Source of the DNA: CAZIOH01 sp964540815
GTDB lineage: Bacteria; Myxococcota_A; Polyangia; Fen-1088
Direction of reading: 5' to 3'
Assembly: GCA_964540815.1 (NCBI GenBank)
Contig: CAZIOH010000131.1
Location: 1-13,651 of the forward strand
Length of the DNA stretch: 13,651 bases
Under the pieces are notes generated by a model, which saw only the letters and a list, made by a program, of their open reading frames with translations, did not search any database and was not told the origin of the DNA. This document shows positions 6,282 through 13,651 of this stretch, in pieces. The position numbers and the translations under genes are program-made. Each line of letters begins with the position of its first letter. The first letter of the stretch is position 1.

Positions 6282-6498
6282 GTTGGCCCGATCGGGGCGA
6301 CACCTTCATGGCGGCCGGAAGTGAGCGGCACACAGTGAGCCTCCAATCGCACACACACCTGCGGTCACTCTCGACCACAATAACTTCATGTTGGAAGCGA
6401 GGACCTGCCGGAAACCCGCATCTCCGGAGCGACCGGCATGAACGAGGTTCAAGAGTTCGACGGACGGGGGCGGTCTCAGATTTGCTTGACCGTCCCGC

Positions 6499-7491
6499 AT
6501 GACAAGATTGCCACTAATCTTTTGCGCGCTCGCAGGATCTGCCCTCGTCGCACGCACCGCTTCCGCGGGCGTCTGCGTCGAGCTGGATGCCTCTCGCGAC
6601 ACGCTGTCGGAGGGGGACCGCAATGCGGCCCGCTTGTTATTGGCCCAGGTCATCCAGCAGCAGGGTCTGCAGGTCGTTCCAACAAACTGCGCAGGGACGT
6701 TCGTCGTCTACCATGTGAAGCTGGGCAACAGCATCACCGTCTTCATGCAGGCGCCTCAGGGATATCGCCAGGCGACGGCGCGGACGCTGGAAGAGGTTCC
6801 GCCGGTGTACAGCCAGATGGTGCGCTCGCTGCTGACCGGCCAGCCCATGAACACGATCAACGACACCGTGGATCGGACGAACGTGACTTCCGCCCAGCAG
6901 GCTCCGAACCGCGTCGAGGCGGACTCCCTGTGGTACGCCCGCCTTGGATATGGTGGCGCCATCGGACCGAGTTTCAGCCACGGGCCGGCCTTCGGCTTCG
7001 GCTACCGGTACGAGCTGGATTCGCTCGGAATCGATTTTTCGTTCCTCAACTTCATGATCGACAGCGGGTCCTCGAACAACGGCTCCTCGGTGGGCGCGAC
7101 CGGCTCCTGGATCAAGCTGATGGCGCTGTACTTCCTCAACCCTCAGGCCAGCCGATCCAGCTACCTCGGCGGCGGACTTGGTTGGGGTGGGACTGCCGTG
7201 GCCCGTAGCCGCACCGACACCATGAACGGTACGATCAGCGGCGGCAGTTCCTACACCGGCAGCGGTCTCCAGGCCGAGCTGTCGGCAGGCTACGAGCTGC
7301 TGAGGGCCAGCACCATTCGCATCTTCATCCAGGCCGACGCGACCCTGCCCTTCTATAAGGTGACGAGCACCGGCTACAACACGACCACGTTCGTGAACAC
7401 CACACTCGACACGACCTACGTGCCCAGCTTCGCGATCTCGTTCGGCATCGGGTGGGGCCGATCGATCACGCGCGTGCACGTCGTCGAGTAG
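6499..7491 (+). CDS. Exported outer-membrane beta-barrel protein
   Basis: This 330-aa protein has a clear Sec signal peptide (MTRLPLIFCALAGSALV..., cleavage after TASA at about residue 23). Residues 24-117 form a soluble N-terminal domain (CVELDASRDTLSEGDRNAA, then YHVKLGNSITV, then PPVYSQMVRSLLTGQPM) with Cys26 and Cys64, a possible disulfide. A Ser/Thr/Gln-rich hinge follows. Residues about 143-330 alternate polar and aromatic/hydrophobic residues (LWYARLGYGG, FGFGYRYELDSLGIDFSF, SYLGGGLGWGG, LQAELSAGYELL, RIFIQADATLPFYKV, SFAISFGIGWG), typical of an 8- to 10-stranded outer-membrane barrel. This two-part design recurs in myxobacteria as I remember it; no function is known. The start has no good ribosome binding site, but the signal peptide fixes it. 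Confidence 0.8.
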   Translation: MTRLPLIFCALAGSALVARTASAGVCVELDASRDTLSEGDRNAARLLLAQVIQQQGLQVVPTNCAGTFVVYHVKLGNSITVFMQAPQGYRQATARTLEEVPPVYSQMVRSLLTGQPMNTINDTVDRTNVTSAQQAPNRVEADSLWYARLGYGGAIGPSFSHGPAFGFGYRYELDSLGIDFSFLNFMIDSGSSNNGSSVGATGSWIKLMALYFLNPQASRSSYLGGGLGWGGTAVARSRTDTMNGTISGGSSYTGSGLQAELSAGYELLRASTIRIFIQADATLPFYKVTSTGYNTTTFVNTTLDTTYVPSFAISFGIGWGRSITRVHVVE

Positions 7492-7576
7492 GAGCCGCAA
7501 GGGGGCCTAGAGCCAAGCCCTCGATTTCATTCCTCTCCGGCCGCCAGGGTCGCGATCTCCGTCTCCAGTTGCTCCC

Positions 7577-7627
7577 CGTCCTGTCCCAAAGTCTGATCGG
7601 GGCTCGCTCAGATTTTGGGACAGGACG
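7577..7627. repeat. 20-bp inverted repeat with 11-nt loop; possible IS end pair (MITE-like) or bidirectional terminator
   Basis: The left arm GTCCTGTCCCAAAGTCTGA (7578-7596) pairs with the right arm at 7608-7626 with one mismatch (G opposite T, which wobbles in RNA); one more C-G pair closes the outside. The loop is TCGGGGCTCGC. It lies between the converging beta-barrel and patatin genes, where a terminator would be expected, yet there is no U-tract after the stem. The word CTGATCGGGGCTCG (7593-7606) is repeated at the 3' end of the transposase gene (13635-13648), which suggests it is derived from that insertion-sequence family. Confidence 0.75.
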
Positions 7628-7698
7628 CCGGCGAACCGGCCCATGCCAGCCGCCGAGCGACAGTTCGGCTTTGCGGGGCGCGAAGCGGCCGGTGCGCC

Positions 7699-10302
7699 TC
7701 AATCGAGCGGCGGGCGCACCAGGTCGTCGCCGCCCATCGAACCGCCGGCTTGCAGAATGTTGAAGCGACGGACGATTTCGCCCCGCGCCTTCTTCCAGAC
7801 GAGCTCGAAGGATCGCCCGAGCCGGTCCTGGGATTTCGGGTCGAGGGCCCAAGTAGTGTACACGTTGAATGACTCGGGCGACGCCTCCGGAATCAGGTCG
7901 AGCTGCACGACGGCCAGCCGGCCACCGTACCGCTGGTGTAGTAGTTCGAACATGCGGCGGTGCAGGCTCTGGGCGACGGGCTTCCGATCGCCGAGTGTCC
8001 CGAACAACGTTAGCAGCGAGCGGGGCGACTCGCTGTACTCGGGCATCTTCGACGCCTCCACCAGGATGACCAGGACGCCCCGCTTCTTCAGAGACTCCAT
8101 GCTCTGAGGACGGCTGAGCAGCTGGAAGAGGGACCACATGCCCGAATTGCTGAGCACTCCACCATCAGTCAAATGAACGGTGGCCGGACCGTGGCAGCCG
8201 CGCGCCTTCCCCGCCTGAACGGCGACAGCCGTGCGCCGCACCGCCTCGGCGGTGGAGATGCCGCGGACGGGGCTGAGGAACAGGCTTTCGTCGCAGGTCT
8301 CCACGTCGACCAGGGGAAAGCCGAACGGAAAGTTCGCCGAAGCGCGCACGGCGCTGGCCAGGAGGACGTTGGCGTTCGGCAACAGATCCTCAAGCCCGTA
8401 GATGGCGTCGCGGTCGACCACCCAGGTCGGAACGGCCGCGGGCTGCAGGTCGTATTCGCTCCGCAATCGCCGCCAACGCTGGTCGCTGGCATCGGTGTAA
8501 AGCGTGCGGTCCAGAGGTGTGACCACCACGTCGTGACCATCCAGCGCGCATGTGTTGAATAGCGGTAGCGGGAACGGCGGTAGCGCCAGATGCCGATCCT
8601 TCGCTCGTGCCCACGCCAAGGCCAGGTGAGACATCCGCAGATCGCCCATTCCCGGCAGGTTCGGACCGGACTTGCGCCAGCTGTCCTCGATGGCCGTGCC
8701 CCGGGTCGACCAGGGCGCGAACGCGCCCACCAGGGTGGGCAACAGGAAGTCGTTGCTGACCGCGGCTTCGAGATCCGTGACCGGCAGGCCGGCGTAGCGG
8801 CGGGCGATGTAGGCCGCCGTCGCAAGGCTGCCCCCCGAGACGCTGCTGATCGCCTGCAGGCGATCCGCGACCTCCGGCAGGTCCGTCGTCAGGTGCATCA
8901 ACGTCTTGGCCGTGTAGATCGCGGCGCGCGAGCCACCGCCCGACGCCGCCAGGACCACGACCGGATCTCCACTGTTGTCGAACGGCCACTTCGTGACGCT
9001 CACGTGGCGCAGTTCGGGGTCGCCCGGCTCCGAGGTATCCTTGTCGGACCAAGCGTTCGTGCTTCGGCTGAGAGCCGCCTGTAACGACGAGGCCGTCACC
9101 AGGACGGTGAGCGCCGAGGCGGCTCCCATCAAGAGCCGGGGCGCGCGCCGCTGCCACATCCGCAACACGATGGCGACCCCGATGCCCAGCAAGAACAGTC
9201 CCAGCGCCCAGAACCACTCGGCCAGGATAAGCGCCACCACGACGGCGCCCACCGAAAGGGCCCGCAGGCGAATCGGTCGCTCGTCCAGAAAGTCCCAGCG
9301 ATCGAGAAAGGTGCACAGGCGTAGGAACACCAGCACCAGGGCCAAAGACAGGTAAACGGTCAGGAAGCTGGTCCATTTCGGGACATGCAGGGCGAAAAGC
9401 GCCAGCCCGAGGCCGATGACCGCGAAGCTGCCGATGAACAAGGCCAGGCTGAACGCGGTCTCGCATGGCATCCGGTAGGTGAAAGGGTTGCGCGGCGGCC
9501 AGCGGACGATCACCGGATCCGGCTCGGCGGTATGGCGAGAGAAGAACGCCCGCCGCCCCCAGTCGATCTTCAGTCGGCGCTCCGACCAGGGCAGGAACAA
9601 GAGCAACGGCAGCGCGCTCAAACCGATCGGCAGCAGGGCGCGGGCGCCCTGGTTCAGGATCAGGCTCCTCACGGCTTCCACCCCCAGCACCAGGCCGAGG
9701 CTGACCGTCACGCCGAGGCAGAAGGTGAAGCGCCGGCCAATGGCCTGCCGAGCGGCTGCCAGAATCGCGAGCGCACGCCCTTCCGGATCCGACGCCTGTG
9801 TTGCGTCGAGAAATGCCTCCAGGGCCGCCGTCAGACCCGCCGCGCAGGCCAGGACGGCCTCCAGCGCAGGTTCGTCGGCGCGCGGGTCAGGCGACATTTG
9901 TTCACCGCCCCCGCCTTCCACGGCGCAGACCCGCCAGAGGCTGTCCCGCTCGGGTCTCATCCGATTCGTTCGCTCCCAGATCTCATCCCGCCAGAACGCG
10001 ATCGGCGCAGGGGCCGGCGGCAATGGTTCTTCTCGCACTGTCTGGGCGGCCTCGACGTTCGCGGGCAGGTAGTCACGCGATACATGAACGCTGTAGACGA
10101 GCGAGGCCACCTGCTCGAGCGCGAACGTGACGTAGGTGCATGCATCACCGACGATCCGCCGGCGTCTGCGGCTCCGCTGGCCCACGTCCTCGACCTCCTG
10201 GCAGATATTTCCCACGTGTAGGAGAAAGAACAGCGCGTACTCGGCCGTTCGTCGCGCTTTCAGTACGAACACCCGATCCCGGGCTGAAAGAGCTACAGCC
10301 AT
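7699..10302 (-). CDS. Polytopic membrane protein with C-terminal patatin-like lipase domain
   Basis: The protein is 867 aa from the ATG at 10300-10302, chosen because GGGAGG (10308-10313) lies 5 nt upstream; the ATG at 10321-10323 lacks this. Layout: an N-terminal soluble part of about 190 residues that I do not recognise; then some seven hydrophobic segments (about residues 194-214, 222-239, 282-304, 310-330, 348-365, 366-383, 391-409) with basic loops between (RRLKIDWGRR, DERPIRLR, RMWQRRAPR); then a patatin fold from about residue 440. Lipase landmarks: ASGGGSRAA (oxyanion Gly loop, 453-461), SSVSGGSLATA with nucleophile Ser489, and TDGGVLSNSG with catalytic Asp713. The Ser-Asp dyad is complete, so it should hydrolyse acyl esters of lipids. 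First Gly of GxSxG is Ser, as in many bacterial patatins. The gene is divergent from the propeller-like membrane protein. Confidence 0.88.
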   Translation of the reverse strand: MAVALSARDRVFVLKARRTAEYALFFLLHVGNICQEVEDVGQRSRRRRRIVGDACTYVTFALEQVASLVYSVHVSRDYLPANVEAAQTVREEPLPPAPAPIAFWRDEIWERTNRMRPERDSLWRVCAVEGGGGEQMSPDPRADEPALEAVLACAAGLTAALEAFLDATQASDPEGRALAILAAARQAIGRRFTFCLGVTVSLGLVLGVEAVRSLILNQGARALLPIGLSALPLLLFLPWSERRLKIDWGRRAFFSRHTAEPDPVIVRWPPRNPFTYRMPCETAFSLALFIGSFAVIGLGLALFALHVPKWTSFLTVYLSLALVLVFLRLCTFLDRWDFLDERPIRLRALSVGAVVVALILAEWFWALGLFLLGIGVAIVLRMWQRRAPRLLMGAASALTVLVTASSLQAALSRSTNAWSDKDTSEPGDPELRHVSVTKWPFDNSGDPVVVLAASGGGSRAAIYTAKTLMHLTTDLPEVADRLQAISSVSGGSLATAAYIARRYAGLPVTDLEAAVSNDFLLPTLVGAFAPWSTRGTAIEDSWRKSGPNLPGMGDLRMSHLALAWARAKDRHLALPPFPLPLFNTCALDGHDVVVTPLDRTLYTDASDQRWRRLRSEYDLQPAAVPTWVVDRDAIYGLEDLLPNANVLLASAVRASANFPFGFPLVDVETCDESLFLSPVRGISTAEAVRRTAVAVQAGKARGCHGPATVHLTDGGVLSNSGMWSLFQLLSRPQSMESLKKRGVLVILVEASKMPEYSESPRSLLTLFGTLGDRKPVAQSLHRRMFELLHQRYGGRLAVVQLDLIPEASPESFNVYTTWALDPKSQDRLGRSFELVWKKARGEIVRRFNILQAGGSMGGDDLVRPPLD

Positions 10303-10447
10303 CGTATCCTCCCGGCCACGCATCTTAGCGTCGTTCGCCAGCGTTTGAACCGGTCATGCGGGCGCCTCGACGCTGCGTGTTCTTTTCTGGCGCCCCGCCT
10401 TGCGTTACGATTCGGTCGAGCGAGGCCGCCAGGGCCAGGAAAGGGCG
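10303..10447. promoter_or_regulatory. Divergent promoter region between the patatin and propeller-membrane genes
   Basis: This 145-bp region must hold the promoters of both genes. For the minus-strand patatin gene, TTCAAA (10344-10349) and TAAGAT (10322-10327), 16 bp apart, form a plausible but imperfect sigma-70 pair just before GGGAGG. For the plus gene I see only a weak TACGAT (about 10405-10410). An inverted repeat GGGCGCC (10360-10366) / GGCGCCC (10389-10395), 22 bp apart, lies in the middle and could serve a shared regulator. Confidence 0.35.
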
Positions 10448-12760
10448 ATGGAGTTCAGTCTCGAAACAATTGTCGAACAATTACTGGTGGGGGCGCTGGT
10501 CAGCCTGCTGGTCTTGTCGCTAATCTTCTTCGCGTTCGGCCACATCTGGAACGTCTCGATGATGCGGCGGTTCTTCGACACGTTGTTCGGCGAACGACTG
10601 ACCACGCCTGAACACGAGACGCACAGCGAGCCATCACCGCTCGTAACGCGGATCGTGCCCGACGAACGAAGCGAGGGCACCCGCTCGACCGCCCACAGCG
10701 AGCCGCGCCGGTCGAAATCCGAGGCCGGCGACGAAAATCACCTGAAGTTCGCGCTCATACTGCTGCTGGCCATCCTGTATGGGCTGGGCTTGATCTGGGA
10801 AGCAGGGTCGCACGACTACCACCACGAGGACAACGTCGAACAGAAGCGCGAGGCATTCTACAAGGTGGCCAGCGGAAAGCTGAACAGCGGAACCGCATCG
10901 CACCGCCTGGCGAGCTTCGTCTCTGACTACAACGCTTGCCACGCCGTGGTTCAGAAGGGGCAGCCCAAGGAAAGCGCACCTTCCCTTTGCCATCAAGTCG
11001 ATGAGCGCGTCACCCAGTTCTTCTACAACGCCAAGAACGTTGTCTTTCAGCATCGCGAGTACTACGAAGAGCTGTCCCTTCTAGAGGCACGAATCAACTT
11101 CATGCTCTCGTTCAACCTGCTGACGAAGTGGTTCTTCCGGGAACTGTGCGTGGTGTTCGTCGTCGCTGTAATCGCGGAGGTAGGGAAGCGCAACAGGCCG
11201 GGCCTGTGGACAAGGTGGGTGAACCGCGTGTTCGGTACGTCGTCCCCCTCAGAGAAGAGCGAGCGCCACAAGGGCGAGAGGCGCTCGTGGCGAGAAGAGT
11301 GGAGAAACGGCGCCATCAACATGGGCGAGCACTGGGTCGGCATCGCGGCTTTCCACATCTTGTTGCTAAGTGGTGCCTGCGCTGGGTTGGCGGCGCTCAG
11401 CAATCAAGGTTGCGTCTACTCCGAAGACCAGTTCGCCAAGCGGGTGTTCGGATACTACCTAGCGTTGCAGTCCGAGCATCTGGGGGCCACGGAGAATGGC
11501 GAAGCTCGGCTGGTTGCAGAGCCAGTGGACCTGACGCCCGAATCACCTTATCACGTCTTCTCGCTACCGGGCGAAGGCGAACCCCACGAAGGCGAGCCGG
11601 CGCACCACCTGGGCAAGGCGTCGGCGCTCCCGGTGGTGGCGGCTTTCCCTCCGGCAGATGAGGACGCGCACCAGCCGTACGGTCCGGGCGCCGCCCCCGC
11701 AAAAGATGCCCACCACCACAAGCAGCGCCGACTGGAGCCTGCCGCCGTGCAGATCCTGGGGAATACCTCGGAGGTGCTGGTGGCCAGCGATCAGGGCGAG
11801 GATGAGCCATTCTGGCTGTTCACCCTCAACGAGGACGGGACCCGGATGGAGCACCCGCGAGCGCTGCACGTGGACGAGGCGAAGGACAGGTTCCTCCTGC
11901 GTTCTGTCGGAACGATCGAGTCGCTGGCCGCGTTCGAGGTCAACGGCGGCAACAACTATTTGCCTCCGGCCGGGCCTTGCAGCCCGGTGGGCGACCAGAA
12001 AGCGTTCCGCATCTTCGTCGGTCCGAACCGGTTCGGCGCCGAGCAGGCGCAGCTGTTGTCTTTCTGTCTGAAGATCGACCCTTCATTGCGCGACGAGGAG
12101 ATTCTGCGCATCGCCGACATCGAGGCGCAGCCGCTGCCGTCAGTCTGCGAGGCAGCGCTGGACAAGAACACCGAGACATGTTTTGTCGAAGGGATCGCGT
12201 TCCGGAGCAACGGTCTACAGCCGCCCGAGTTGTTGCTCGGCGTCCAGCAAGTAGGAGCGCGCAAGACGGTCGTTATCGTGCGGATGACGTACCAGAAGGG
12301 CGCCTGGACGAATCCAGAGCGCATTTTTCCGGCGCGAGACAACCAGTGCTCGATGGATTCGAGCATCGTCGCCATGATCAACGACGGAGGCGGCATCTCG
12401 GACCTGGCCGCCGCACCCTCCGGCCGAATCTATGTCACCACCAGCGTGCAGGGGGAGGGACGTGCCGCGAAGAAGGGCTCGGCGGCGACGCCTCAGGTCG
12501 GCGGCGCGCTGTGGCTGCTAGACTTGGGCTGCAAGAAGGATGAGAAAGGAGATCCCTGCCATTGTTCCGGCCAAAAGGCGATGCTTCTGGAGAGGTTTAT
12601 TCACAAGCCAGACGGTGTCAGTCACGATAACGGATCGGTCCTGGTCGTGTTTGATGACGAAGCGGGACTCAAGTCGTCTCAGTGGGCGCCGCGAACCTTC
12701 CCGCTGGCCCAGAACGAGTCGGTGTTCGCCGTGGTGCCCTCTCCGAAAGAGTCGGAGTAG
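10448..12760 (+). CDS. Four-helix membrane protein with large propeller-like ectodomain, function unknown
   Basis: The protein is 770 aa from the ATG at 10448, with AGGAAAGG just upstream; a TTG at 10400 is in frame but lacks a site. Hydrophobic segments at about residues 11-31, 100-117, 219-243 and 296-317 are separated by a charged loop (32-99), a Cys-containing loop (118-218, starting SHDYHHED) and a strongly basic loop (244-295). Positive-inside reasoning puts the loops 32-99 and 244-295 in the cytoplasm, and the 118-218 loop and the C-terminal 450 residues outside. The ectodomain has about nine Cys, a His-rich patch DAHHHKQRR, and propeller-like strings such as CFVEGIAFRSNGL..ELLLGVQ and GISDLAAAPSGRIYVTTS, reminiscent of esterase-like phytase / DUF3616-type propellers. 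I cannot name the family. Divergent from the patatin gene. Confidence 0.8.
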   Translation: MEFSLETIVEQLLVGALVSLLVLSLIFFAFGHIWNVSMMRRFFDTLFGERLTTPEHETHSEPSPLVTRIVPDERSEGTRSTAHSEPRRSKSEAGDENHLKFALILLLAILYGLGLIWEAGSHDYHHEDNVEQKREAFYKVASGKLNSGTASHRLASFVSDYNACHAVVQKGQPKESAPSLCHQVDERVTQFFYNAKNVVFQHREYYEELSLLEARINFMLSFNLLTKWFFRELCVVFVVAVIAEVGKRNRPGLWTRWVNRVFGTSSPSEKSERHKGERRSWREEWRNGAINMGEHWVGIAAFHILLLSGACAGLAALSNQGCVYSEDQFAKRVFGYYLALQSEHLGATENGEARLVAEPVDLTPESPYHVFSLPGEGEPHEGEPAHHLGKASALPVVAAFPPADEDAHQPYGPGAAPAKDAHHHKQRRLEPAAVQILGNTSEVLVASDQGEDEPFWLFTLNEDGTRMEHPRALHVDEAKDRFLLRSVGTIESLAAFEVNGGNNYLPPAGPCSPVGDQKAFRIFVGPNRFGAEQAQLLSFCLKIDPSLRDEEILRIADIEAQPLPSVCEAALDKNTETCFVEGIAFRSNGLQPPELLLGVQQVGARKTVVIVRMTYQKGAWTNPERIFPARDNQCSMDSSIVAMINDGGGISDLAAAPSGRIYVTTSVQGEGRAAKKGSAATPQVGGALWLLDLGCKKDEKGDPCHCSGQKAMLLERFIHKPDGVSHDNGSVLVVFDDEAGLKSSQWAPRTFPLAQNESVFAVVPSPKESE

Positions 12761-12962
12761 GACGCAATCACGTCGTCAGCGCCCGACTGTCTCCACCCGC
12801 CCTTACGGCGTCGCCGCACTCCGTCATGTCAGAAGAACAGAACGGGGTGGAAAGTGTGCAATTCCCGGCGCTTGTCGGTACGCGAGGGCGAGCTTTACAG
12901 ACGGGATCTCGGCGCCCAGAAGGGAGGGAACGGGACGGACGTTCTTGGCCGCGTGGATCGGG

Positions 12963-13638
12963 ATGAGGTTGGGAGCGCATCAGGCTCGGTTGATCGGGTA
13001 CCAGCGGGCGGAGAACACGGCGCTGTTGGATCGGCTGGGAAAGCACCGGCTCCGACTGACACACGGTGAGCGCCGACGGCTGGCGATGCTGGGCAAGGAA
13101 CTAGGCCGGAAGGCCTTGCAACAGGTGGCGACGATCGCAACGCCGGACACCATCCTGAGGTGGTACCGCGAGTTGGTGGCGGCGAAGTTCGACGGCAGCA
13201 AGAAGCGCGGACCGGGGCGGCCTCGGAAGGCCGAGGAGATCGTGCGGCTGCTACTCGAGATGGCGAAGCAAAACACGGGATGGGGCTATACGAGGCTGCG
13301 CGACGCGCTGAACAATTTGGGATACGAGATCGGGCGAACGACGGTCGAGCGGATCCTGAGGGAGCACGGCATCGAGCCTGCGCCGGATCGGAAGCGACAG
13401 TGGATTTGTGCTCTCGATCAAGAGCGAATGCTTGGACCGGATCGTGCCGCTGGGGGAAAGACATCTCCGGCGGGCCATCGTGGAGTACCTCGCCCACTAC
13501 CATGCCGAACGGAACCACCAAGGTCTTGGCAATGTGCTGCTGAGAGGATCGCCTGAACCGGCGAATGAGAACGGCCGAGTGCAACGGCGCGAGCGACTCG
13601 GCGGCCTGCTGAATTTCTATCATCGGACCGCGGCCTGA
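12963..13638 (+). mobile_element. IS3/IS481-like DDE transposase gene, internally deleted
   Basis: From ATG 12963 the first part reads LIGYQRAENTALLDRLGKHR, RLTHGERRRLAMLGKELGRK, VATIATPDTILRWYRELVAA, then a basic GPGRPRK and GWGYTRLRDALNNLGYEIGR and HGIEPAPDRKRQ: the helix-turn-helix half of an integrase-type transposase. At about 13396-13405 it changes frame and jumps to FVLSIKSECLDRIVPLGERH, AIVEYLAHYHAERNHQGLGN, and RERLGGLLNFYHRTAA, ending at TGA 13636-13638: the last part of the same protein (rve_3 region). The segment between, which would carry the catalytic Asp, Asp and Glu, is missing. It is therefore a dead derivative. The 200 bp upstream show no gene and no obvious left terminal repeat; the right end lies outside the window. 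Confidence 0.82.
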
Positions 13639-13648
13639 TCGGGGCTCG
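13635..13648. repeat. 14-base word shared with the inverted repeat at 7593-7606
   Basis: CTGATCGGGGCTCG spans the transposase stop codon and the bases just after it, and is identical to the inner part of the inverted repeat near 7.6 kb. It marks the beginning of the insertion-sequence right end. Confidence 0.6.
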
Positions 13649-13651
13649 ATC

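Noticed and set aside
5672..6338. Plus-strand Pro/Ala-rich open frames
   Set aside because: They are the antisense of the esterase's Gly-rich linker.
7577..7627. Ordinary intrinsic terminator
   Set aside because: The stem is long enough, but no T-run follows on either strand and the sequence matches an insertion-sequence end, so I list it as a repeat with terminator as a possible secondary role.
7699..12760. CBASS-type or other named defence system around the patatin gene
   Set aside because: Patatins such as CapV act with a nucleotide cyclase. No cyclase, nuclease, NLR or HORMA/TRIP13-like gene is adjacent, and this patatin is membrane-embedded.
1..13651. CRISPR arrays, tRNA or rRNA genes
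   Set aside because: No regularly spaced repeats beyond the two short tandem duplications, and no cloverleaf or rRNA-like sequence was seen on either strand.

Overview
The window is GC-rich throughout and most likely comes from a member of the Myxococcota (Polyangia-like) or a similar soil bacterium. The best hint is a secreted lipoprotein esterase with a very long Gly/Ala/Ser-rich linker, together with a signal-peptide beta-barrel protein of a style common in that group. The taxonomic call is an inference; there is no rRNA or other marker gene.

Left part (1-4964) is an eroded region. From left to right it holds: the N-terminus of a Mug-type G/U-mismatch DNA glycosylase with an apparent frameshift (minus); an intact small lipoprotein (minus); a 27-codon C-terminal scrap of an FAD-linked oxidase (minus); a scrap of an XRE regulator (plus); a twice-frameshifted remnant of a secreted 'LTQHND' protein (plus); an intact Uma2-family nuclease-fold protein (minus); a small charged 'KIEGEGSY' protein (plus); an intact TetR regulator (minus); a broken IS21-type transposase gene (minus); and the frameshifted last part of a DHA2-type multidrug efflux pump (plus). 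The TetR gene and the pump remnant are divergent. The IS21 fragment lies exactly where the promoter and first part of the pump gene should be, which suggests a lost regulator-pump pair.

Middle part (4981-7491) is intact and exported: a lipoprotein alpha/beta-hydrolase (PHB depolymerase / feruloyl esterase-like) on the minus strand, divergent from an outer-membrane beta-barrel protein on the plus strand. After the barrel gene comes a near-perfect 20-bp inverted repeat. Its centre shares a 14-base word with the end of the transposase gene at the right edge, so it may be a miniature or leftover end of the same insertion-sequence family.

Right part (7699-12760) holds the most interesting content: two large, intact, divergent membrane-protein genes separated by 145 bp. 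One is a polytopic membrane protein with a C-terminal patatin-like lipase domain. The other is a four-helix membrane protein with a large Cys-containing, propeller-like ectodomain. They could form a membrane lipid-cleaving enzyme and its sensor or partner, but this rests on layout and domain architecture only. The window ends with a transposase gene (12963-13638) that has lost the segment carrying its catalytic acidic residues.
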